Below are positions 15,367 to 23,900 of a stretch of 64,000 bases of DNA, in pieces. Location of the stretch: positions 1 through 64,000 of the forward strand of contig CAKKPG010000044.1 of the NCBI GenBank assembly GCA_919901555.1, written 5' to 3'. The position numbers and the translations under genes were made by a program. The notes beneath the pieces are model-generated. The model was given only the letters and a program-made list of their open reading frames with translations, did no database searches and was not told where the DNA came from. Numbering within the stretch: the stretch's first letter is position 1; every line of letters starts with the position of its first letter. Source of the DNA: Nitrospiria bacterium (GTDB taxonomy: Bacteria; Nitrospirota; UBA9217).

Positions 15367-18300
15367 ATGAATGTGGATCGTCTATTACATTACCGAAGGC
15401 TCAGCGTCCTGCGTTCTCTTGTTTCTTTCCTTCTTTTCTTCTCGTGCGGTTTCTTCGCTGACGACCTGCATGCCGCGCCATCGTCCTCTCCCGCCGTTTT
15501 GAGCAAAACCGATCTTCCCGCCCGGGGCCGCCAGGAATCTATTCTCACGATCAGGTCGTTCGGCAGGTATGCCGTTACCGCCAAGAGCGACCAGGGGACG
15601 GGGCTGCAGCTCATTGACCGCATGGCGGGACCGGGGACGATATCAGGGGCCGCAGGTGAGCGGGACGGCAGGCTCGATCTCTTCCTGGAGCGGGGCGACT
15701 ACAAGATCATCACCTCTGGCCATGACAAGGCTTCCGGGAGCGTTCACCTGGAAGCGCATTCTTTTCCGGAAAAGAACGCACCGCAGCCGCCATTGCTCGT
15801 CGAATACAAGCTGACCGAGACCGAGCTCAACGATTTCGAGCAGGCGTCTTACTGGCTCGAAATCAGGGAGCGCAAACGCGTCGTCCTGGAAGCAGCGGGA
15901 CGAAACCTTGCTGATCTGCGCTTATGGAAAGACGGCGCGTGGCTGGTCGATGCAACGCCGGTCATCACTACGGTGCAGCCGAAAACAGGCCAGCCCTTGC
16001 GGGTCTGCCGATTTACAGTCGATCTTGAACCGGGCCTGTATCTTCTCTCTGCGTACGGCGGCAGTGCCCTGCCCTGGGCCGAGGACAGCGGCCTTCATCC
16101 CTTCTATCTTCGCTCCGGTATTCCCCAACTGGGTTCGGTGACCCGGAAACGTCTCTTGATCAGCCCCTTCGGAACGGATCGCTTCATTGTTCCTGGATCG
16201 AGCACGTATTTCAGGATCGAACTGGCGGAAGCGCGCGAAATGTCCCTTCAGGCCGGATGGACCAACGGGAGCGATCCGTTCAGCAACAACGGGCCAGTGC
16301 AGAACATTCAGAAGAACTCATCGCCTCCCGTGGCCGAGATGCTGACGGGGGGAAGCAAAAGCGCGACGCATATCGTCACGCTCAGCGGCGAGGCCGGCAC
16401 GCCCTATGTGTTTCAACATTTCGAATCGAATTACCGCTATTCCTTTCAAGGGACCGGTGAGTACTGGATATCGAGCGTCCACTCGGGCCATCCGCAGGAC
16501 TCTGTGGACGCGACCGCGGTCCTGGTATCAGGCAGCGACACGTACCGGACCCGACCGCTGTTCGAGCAGACGATCGAGCTGGACCAGGCAACGGGATATT
16601 CACGCCGTGCAAATCTTCTCGACACGCTTACGCTTTTTCTCAAGATTAACGCGAAAGGCTCTTACCAGATCTTGTCACAGGGCGCTACCGCCCGTTTTCT
16701 CATCGAACCGTTTCTCTTGTCACAGCCCCGGGATTATGCGCAGCCCAAAGCGCGGCCGGACGGCTCCACGTGGGACCTCGATGCCGGCTACTATGTGCTG
16801 ACCATCCAGCCCGAGAAGAAGGGGATCATGGATTTGATCATCCGCCCCGCTTCCTGGTTAAGCTGGGTGTGGGGAAAACTCGACTTGAATAAGGGGAAAA
16901 CCGCATTGCCGGTCCGGGCGGCCGTCCGTTTCCCCCGGGTCCCCCTGAATCGCGATCTGTGGTACTCCGTGCACCTGAACCATCAGCCTGAAGTCAAAAC
17001 AGGGCTTGTGGTCCGCTCCCTGCCTCTGAACCTGATCGATCCGCTGCCCGTCACACAGCTGCCTGATGAATTGATGACCGTTCCGTTCGAGGTCTCCGAG
17101 GAAGGCACGCTCCGGGCAGAGACAGAAGACGGCTCGCTCATGGACCTTTCCGTGGACAACGGGCCGTGGCAAAAGACGTGCAGCGTGGGAGCAGGCAGAC
17201 ACTCCGTTTCCTTACGATCAGCTGCAAAGGGCACGATCAACTATTCGCTCGCCCTGGAACCGCGCAGGCTCAGCACCGGGACCCCGCTGCCGGCCCTTTC
17301 GCAAGCTGCGCTAGACAGCCTTCCAAAATTTCCGGTCCTGACGGACAGCAAGCCTCTCTATTTTGACCTGGACCGCAATTCTTCATCGACTTTCAACCTC
17401 CGGGCCGACAAATCTGAACTGTATCAGATCCAGTCCACAGGGCTCCTGGCCACGGACGGCAATCTTCGCAGCAGGACCACGCCGCGCTTCGTGCGGGAAT
17501 CGCAGAACGGTAAAGGCAGGAACTTCTTCATGCGGCAGTACCTGCATGAGGGCGATTACCAGATCACTGTTGCGAGCAATGGGCAGTCAAGAGGGCATCT
17601 CGGCCTGACCATGGAGAAAAGCGGTTTGATCCAGGCAGGTTTTCTCACGAACCGCACGCCTGCGCGCCTCTCGCTGGCATCAGGAAAAGCCGCCGCCTAT
17701 CAATTCATCATCACCAAACCGGGTGAATACCGGCTGCGGGCCTTCGGTCTCGGAAGGACGCTCAAATGCCGGCTGGAAGACAAGGACGGCTGGCCGGTTG
17801 TGACTCCCAACAGCAATGCCGATATCACGCGCGCATTTGATAAAGGCAGGTACCGGTTGATCATCCTGCCGGAAAGCACGGACGTCAGGATCGTGACCGT
17901 GATCGAACCAATACAGCGACCGCGGCGATTCAAGGGACACGGCCCCCACCAATTGCCGTTGGCCGTTACCGTGGACCATACCTGGATGGAGCCTGGATCA
18001 GGAAAAGCGCGCCGGCCCGACCAGTGGAAATTCGAACTGCCTGCGGACGGCGATGTCTCGATAGAGCTTAGCGGAGAGATGCAGGCCGATCTTCTCAGAG
18101 TCAATCCAGACGGCACGTCGAAACGCGCTGCCTTCATCCCGCCTGCACGGGGATGGCAAGGCAGGCTGCAGGCGGGTTCGTACCGCATCGACGCGGCCTC
18201 AGTGCGCATCAACAACCAGGCTGTCTACCGCGTGGCTGTCCGGCCTCTTCCCCTGATGGCCGGGCTGAGCCGCGAGGTCAGCACGCCGTCCGTCCTTCCT

Positions 18301-20808
18301 GTTGCGATCGGCCAGACGGGTTTGGTGGAATTGTCGTCTTTCGGCGGCGTTGACGTGAAGGCGCGGTTGACGACCGAAGACGGGGCCTTGATCGCTGAAA
18401 ACGACGACCGGCCCGATGACTGGAATTTCCATATCGCTGCGGCGCTGAAACCGGGAAATTATCGGTTATATGTCGAACCCGTCGGGTCCGGCCAGGGCGC
18501 CTGTAGCGTATCGGTCAGAGTCCCTAAAGAAGTGGAGAATAAAGCGCTCCTCCTGCCGACGAATACGAAGATAAAGCTCACGGATTCGGTCCAGCTTTTC
18601 CCGCTCACCCTGCCTGCCAAGGGAGAGCTGCTGATGCTGTCCGCACGGGCGCCGGAAAATGTCGGATTGGCGATCGAAGTCGCAGAGCAGGGCGGCTGGA
18701 AAACCATCGGATCGACATCAGGGCGCTTCGCCCATCTCGAAGCGCCCCTTCGCGAGCCCCTTGCACGACCGTCGAATGTCGCGTATCGCCTGCGCCTCTG
18801 GTCCATGGACCGGCGAGATACGGTTGTTGAACTCTCCGCGCTGTTCGTTTCTCCGCCTCAGTTCACCGAAGGGGACCTGAAAAAAGGCATCGACCTGTCT
18901 CTTGCCGGAGGGGCAGGATCATCCATTGCAGCCGCTGCAGTTCGGATTGAACGCGGCGGTTTGCTTCGCATACCTGAAGAATACCGGCGCCTGCGCTGGT
19001 CAGCAGATGCGCTCCGCCCATGCGAACGGCCGGAAAGCTTTCTGCCCGTTCAAGCAGGCTTTGTCTGGATCACAGAAGAAACAGCGCCGCGCAGCTCGGC
19101 GCCCGCTGTCCGGGCGGAGCGAGCGGGCCTGGGACCAGGCGAGGACAAGGCCATCCAGATCAGGATGCTCGGCCGGGAAAAGGTGCTGTGCGATCTTTCC
19201 TACGACGGGCGAGGTCCTGTTCTTCTCATTGCTTCATCGCGCATCGGACGGCCTGCTGTCGAGCTGATCGAGGGCAGCAGTGAAGCAGTAAATATCGACC
19301 GGCTTGTCGTGGGAAAGCACGGCTCTCTCAGCGTGGCGCTCCATCCGAAAAATCCTACTGCACGGCTCTGGCCGGCCTCTTCTGCTGAAGAACCCTTTGA
19401 AGTACGGCTTATGCAGATAGGGTTTCCTGCGCCGGAACCCGTTTCCGGCAAAGAAGGTCTGAACGGCGCGATCGAGGGAAAGAAGGCGCGAAGGTATGAA
19501 CTTTCGAAAGGCAAAAAACGCATACGGCTTTCTCTGGGAGAAGGCCTTGTTGCGGCGCTGCTGAAGGGCGATGCCGTCGCGAGCGTTCATTGGGCTGAAG
19601 GTAATTCATTTACGGAAACCCTCGAAACAGATGCCGACCGCCTGCTTCTGCTTCACACGCGGGATGGTGAGGACCATTATGCGATCGAATACGCTTCCCT
19701 GACAAAGGACTTATTCACTCGCTCTCTTGCGATCGGTGAGCCTTTTGAGCGGGTCATGCAGGACTCAGGAAGAATGCGAATGTCCATTGCCGCGGGAAAA
19801 ATACCCGGAGACAGCCGCAGGTCCCTGCATGTCAGGGGTGGCAAGAACGCGGTCTTTACGGACAATGCCGGCAAGGTCGTCGCTGGCAATGATATGGTGA
19901 TCGGAGAACAGGGCGGCGTGCTGGTTGTCGAGCATGGACCGGGCGTACTGCTGTCCTGGCTGGACAGGCCGGGAGAGGAGGCTGCCGATCTCTGGGCTAC
20001 AAGCGAGAAGCCCGAAAGGACGTCTGTAACGCTGCCTGCCCTGCTTTCTCTGGACGGCAGAATGCACGCTTACAAGATCGACACGGCCAAACCCGTCATG
20101 CTTCACGTGCGCAGCGCCACGCCCCTGGCAACGTACCTGGACCGCGGCGAGAAGCCGCCTGATGTCGAGGTCTATTCCCAGGGAGTCACGCTCGACGCCT
20201 ATCTGCCCAAGGGAGCCGCGGAGCTGCGGCTGCGGGCCCTTGCAGGAGGCAGCATGTCGGGACAGGTTGCTCTTTCCAGTTCCCCCGTCATTCCCACGGA
20301 CGAAGGCCTGGGGCCCGAGGTGCTGCTGGCGCCCGGCGCAGCGAGGCTGTTCTCTTTCACCGTCCAACAGGAAGGCGTGATCGGCGCCGGCGTGAAAGCT
20401 GATTCCGACAGCATTGACATGGAGATCCTAAATAGTGCCGGCGCGGTCATGAGCAAGGGCGTGGCCCAGATGCTCCGCCTGAAGCCGGGCGTTTACTTGA
20501 TGAAACTGCACGCCCCTGATGCCGCAGCGCCCGTAAAAGCACGGCCTGCGCTCGTGGGCCTCAGGATGCCGGATACAGGACCGCCGCCGGAGGAGATCAG
20601 GAAATATCTGTCTCCTGATACGGAAATGCCTTCTGCTTATTCGAGCCGCAGGAGCAGTGTCCCGCAGGACAGGGTTTACGAAAGCCCGGGCGAACCCGCG
20701 TATGACAGCCCGGCGCCTGCGCCGGAACCGGAGAACGGCGAAGGCATGAATGAGGGTGCTGAGCAGATGACCGAGCCGGGAAGCGGTGAAGGGGAAGAAG
20801 TTCAATGA
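15367..20808 (+). CDS. Giant secreted protein with repeated PPC-like beta-sandwich signatures
   Basis: About 1813 aa from ATG 15367, which has AGGGAGG six bases upstream; the track GTG at 15349 and ATG 15361 are less well placed. A signal peptide (VLRSLVSFLLFFSCGFFADDLHA) indicates export; there is no later membrane segment. A (L/F)xxGxYxLxV signature recurs at about residues 106, 219, 471, 725, 824, 934, 1027 and 1705, for example LEPGLYLLS, LQAGSYRID, LKPGNYRLYV, LKPGVYLMKL. This resembles the strand motif of bacterial pre-peptidase C-terminal (PPC) beta-sandwich domains, so the protein is probably a string of such modules. No catalytic motif is seen. The C-terminus is an acidic Pro/Glu/Gly tail (EPENGEGMNEGAEQ). 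It lies between the pilin genes and the second macroglobulin. I do not recognise the family. Confidence 0.8.
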   Translation: MNVDRLLHYRRLSVLRSLVSFLLFFSCGFFADDLHAAPSSSPAVLSKTDLPARGRQESILTIRSFGRYAVTAKSDQGTGLQLIDRMAGPGTISGAAGERDGRLDLFLERGDYKIITSGHDKASGSVHLEAHSFPEKNAPQPPLLVEYKLTETELNDFEQASYWLEIRERKRVVLEAAGRNLADLRLWKDGAWLVDATPVITTVQPKTGQPLRVCRFTVDLEPGLYLLSAYGGSALPWAEDSGLHPFYLRSGIPQLGSVTRKRLLISPFGTDRFIVPGSSTYFRIELAEAREMSLQAGWTNGSDPFSNNGPVQNIQKNSSPPVAEMLTGGSKSATHIVTLSGEAGTPYVFQHFESNYRYSFQGTGEYWISSVHSGHPQDSVDATAVLVSGSDTYRTRPLFEQTIELDQATGYSRRANLLDTLTLFLKINAKGSYQILSQGATARFLIEPFLLSQPRDYAQPKARPDGSTWDLDAGYYVLTIQPEKKGIMDLIIRPASWLSWVWGKLDLNKGKTALPVRAAVRFPRVPLNRDLWYSVHLNHQPEVKTGLVVRSLPLNLIDPLPVTQLPDELMTVPFEVSEEGTLRAETEDGSLMDLSVDNGPWQKTCSVGAGRHSVSLRSAAKGTINYSLALEPRRLSTGTPLPALSQAALDSLPKFPVLTDSKPLYFDLDRNSSSTFNLRADKSELYQIQSTGLLATDGNLRSRTTPRFVRESQNGKGRNFFMRQYLHEGDYQITVASNGQSRGHLGLTMEKSGLIQAGFLTNRTPARLSLASGKAAAYQFIITKPGEYRLRAFGLGRTLKCRLEDKDGWPVVTPNSNADITRAFDKGRYRLIILPESTDVRIVTVIEPIQRPRRFKGHGPHQLPLAVTVDHTWMEPGSGKARRPDQWKFELPADGDVSIELSGEMQADLLRVNPDGTSKRAAFIPPARGWQGRLQAGSYRIDAASVRINNQAVYRVAVRPLPLMAGLSREVSTPSVLPVAIGQTGLVELSSFGGVDVKARLTTEDGALIAENDDRPDDWNFHIAAALKPGNYRLYVEPVGSGQGACSVSVRVPKEVENKALLLPTNTKIKLTDSVQLFPLTLPAKGELLMLSARAPENVGLAIEVAEQGGWKTIGSTSGRFAHLEAPLREPLARPSNVAYRLRLWSMDRRDTVVELSALFVSPPQFTEGDLKKGIDLSLAGGAGSSIAAAAVRIERGGLLRIPEEYRRLRWSADALRPCERPESFLPVQAGFVWITEETAPRSSAPAVRAERAGLGPGEDKAIQIRMLGREKVLCDLSYDGRGPVLLIASSRIGRPAVELIEGSSEAVNIDRLVVGKHGSLSVALHPKNPTARLWPASSAEEPFEVRLMQIGFPAPEPVSGKEGLNGAIEGKKARRYELSKGKKRIRLSLGEGLVAALLKGDAVASVHWAEGNSFTETLETDADRLLLLHTRDGEDHYAIEYASLTKDLFTRSLAIGEPFERVMQDSGRMRMSIAAGKIPGDSRRSLHVRGGKNAVFTDNAGKVVAGNDMVIGEQGGVLVVEHGPGVLLSWLDRPGEEAADLWATSEKPERTSVTLPALLSLDGRMHAYKIDTAKPVMLHVRSATPLATYLDRGEKPPDVEVYSQGVTLDAYLPKGAAELRLRALAGGSMSGQVALSSSPVIPTDEGLGPEVLLAPGAARLFSFTVQQEGVIGAGVKADSDSIDMEILNSAGAVMSKGVAQMLRLKPGVYLMKLHAPDAAAPVKARPALVGLRMPDTGPPPEEIRKYLSPDTEMPSAYSSRRSSVPQDRVYESPGEPAYDSPAPAPEPENGEGMNEGAEQMTEPGSGEGEEVQ

Positions 20809-20840
20809 AATAAGAGCGGAGTAAAATAAATCGGTCAACT

Positions 20841-20924
20841 CGTCATTGCGAGCGAAGCGAAGCAATCTCGTTCTTAATACGGCCGTGAAAGATTGAGATC
20901 ACCGCGTCGCTCCTCGCAATAACG
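20841..20924. repeat. Degenerate palindromic repeat (CGTCATTGCGAGCGAAGCGA type)
   Basis: CGTCATTGCGAGCGAAGCGAAGCAATCTC pairs imperfectly with GAGATCACCGCGTCGCTCCTCGCAATAACG. This is a widespread bacterial intergenic palindrome family. It occupies the 180-base gap between the giant gene and macroglobulin 2 and could form a transcript hairpin. Confidence 0.65.
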
Positions 20925-20988
20925 GCCGATGGTATTTTTTCAAATCTGCCATCATTATCGACATAAGGATTTCCCAAGGAGAGCAACC

Positions 20989-23900
20989 ATGCCTAACGGT
21001 CTTTCAGGAACGCTTCTGTCTCTGCTGATTCTCGCCGCGCCCGTTGTCGCCCACGCTGAATCCCGGCAGACAGCAACGAATATCCGGCCAGAATTTGCTT
21101 CGGAGACCACGGTGATCCCCGAACATTTTCTCCGGCGTTGGGACCCGGTCACGATTTTCTTTTCCCGCGAACGGGGACGGAAGGAAGGCGGTCCTGAAGA
21201 CCATCCCAAAAAATACGTTACCGTGGACACGGACCATCCGGGTGCGTATCGCTGGATCGACGGCAGGACGCTCCAGTTCCAGCCCTCCGAGCCCTGGCCG
21301 TCGCTGTCGCGCTTCATCTGGACCGTGGACAAAAAGAGCACGGCGCTCTTCACCCTGATGGAAGCGCCGGTCTCCACGGAACCGTCCGACAGAGCGGAGG
21401 GACTGGAACAGGTGAAGAGCATCACGCTGACCTTTGCGGAGCCGCTCGATCCGAAGGCCCTGGCAAACATGGTATCGCTCGAATTGCGGCCCTTGCCCGG
21501 CGTAGGGTCCGATAAATCCCGATGGCTCACCAAGAATGACTTCACCTTCAAGGAGATCGAGCGGCGGTCGCGCACGGACAGAGCCTCGTACGTGCTGATT
21601 CTCAAGGAACCGATTCGCCCCGGGATCAGGACGATCGTGCGCATGCGCCTTGCGCTGGATGACAAGGAAACGGAATCGTTCCGGGAGTTTTCTTTCGCCA
21701 CTGCCGAGCCCTTTCGGGCCGTGGCCATGGGAGCGAGGGGGAGAAGATATCCTGTTACGCCCGAAGGCTCGCATTATACGCGGGAGCAGGCCATTCGCGG
21801 CGAATCTTCGGACCGGAGCATTGTGGTCGATTTTTCCTCAACGCCGGATTTGGATGCGGACGCACTGACGGTGACGGGAAGAAACCTCGTCAGGTTTACG
21901 CCTGCCGTAGCAAAGCTGGTGTACCGGCTCGAAGGAAGCCAACTGGTCGTCACGGGTGACTTTGCCCGTGATACACTATACAAAGTGTCGCTTTCGCCGG
22001 TTGCGGTCAGGGACCAGCGGGGAAAAAATCTTGAGATGAAGGGTGCGAGCGAGGTGTACGTATATTTTCCCCGCAGCCAAAGCTATGTCCGTATCAGAAC
22101 GGGACAGGGTATCGCCGAACGGCTCGGTAAGCAGATGATCCCCGTGGAAGGCAGAGGGGAAGAGCGCGTGGACCTGCGCATATATCCCATACCGTCGCTC
22201 GACCGGTCGTTCTGGCCATTTACGGGCCAGCCGCTCGAAACAGACGACGGTCGTCGCCCGCCCGGACCCGGTGAAGAGCCTGAACCTTTTACCGCGCCCG
22301 ATCAATCGCCCGGAGCAGCCGAACTGCTCCGCCAGATTTTCACGCTGGGCTCGCCGCCCGTATCGGCGCTCGTTTCGCTGCCGCTTAAAAAGGAAGGCGG
22401 TTCGGCGTCTTTCGGTCTTGATCTCACGCCGCACTTGGCAAAGCTTTCGGGAAAGGAACGGTCAGGTGCATATCTGATCGGCCTGCGCGATGTCGCAGCA
22501 GGAAGCAGGCGTTCGTGGATGCGGTTGCAGGTCACGGACCTGTCGCTCACGACGATCGAGGAGCCCGATGCGGTCAAATATATCGTCACGTCGCTTCAAT
22601 CGGCTCAGCCTGTTTCCAAGGCCCGAGTGCGCGTCGAAGGGACCCTGTACGATCACGGCAAAACAACATGGACGACCCTGGCAGACGGGACCACTGACGG
22701 TGACGGCATATTCCGCTGGCGCGCTCCGGGCCGCGACACGTCCCGCGAGCAAAGGTCCGTGCGACGTATCGTGGTGGAGAAGGACAAGGATATGCTCGTC
22801 CTCGATCCTGCAAATCCGCCGGATATGTATTACGACAACCAATGGTCCGTCGACCGGTCGCTCTGGCTCCAATGGACCCAGGAATCGCTTGCCGGCCGGG
22901 GGCCGCAGCCGCAGATAATGAGCCATATCTTCACGGACCGGCCCGTGTACCGTCCGGAAGAAGAAGTCCATATCAAAGGGTATCTTCGCAAACGGGATAA
23001 AGGACGTCTGCAGCCGGTCAAGACAACGGGTTGGCTGATCGTCGAAGGACCGGGTGATGTTTCCTGGAAATATCCCGTGGCCATGACCGACCTGGGCAGC
23101 TTCTACCATGACTTTTCGGAACAAGACCTTCCCACGGGAACGTACTCGGCCCATCTGGAAAACCAGGACCGCACGGAAAGCTACGGCCGGGTCACCTTCC
23201 AGATGGAGGCCTACCGGCTCCCGCTGTTTGAGGTGAACCTGCACGCGCCGGACCAGATTTCGCTGGATAAGGAATTCGAAGTCAAACTCGCTGCCACCTA
23301 TTACGCAGGCGGCAATGTCGGGGGCCAGCCCGTGGAATGGCGCGTAACGCAGTACCCCCTGGCATGGACGCCCAAGAAGCGGGAGGGGTTCCTCTATTCA
23401 TCGGACGGACGTTTTTCGCGGACCGAACGGTTCCAGGCGTCGCCCCGTTTAGAGAAGCAGGACACGACGGACGAGAACGGTTCCGCTTCGATCCTGCTGA
23501 ATCCCGCGCTGGAGCTGACGGCGCAGCCGCGGACCTACGTGGTCGAGGCAACGGTCACGGGAGCGGACGACCAGACGGTGACGGCCTCGAAGTCGGTCTC
23601 GGCGCTGCCTGCATTTGTGCTCGGCATGAAGGTCCCGCGCTATATCGAGCGGGCAAAGGAGATCACGCCGGAAATCATCGTCGTGGGTCCGGATGACACA
23701 CTGCTGGCGGGCAAGGAAGTGACGGTGCGGCTTCTGCGGCGGGAATGGCACTCGGCGCTCAAGGCCAGCGATTTTTCCGATGGCGTGGCCCGCTACGTGA
23801 CCGACGTGGTTGATGAAAAAGTTTCCGAAAGGACGGTCAAGAGCGCGGCGGCGCCGGTGAAGGTGACGTTTCCGGTCACCCGCGCCGGCGTATATGTCGT

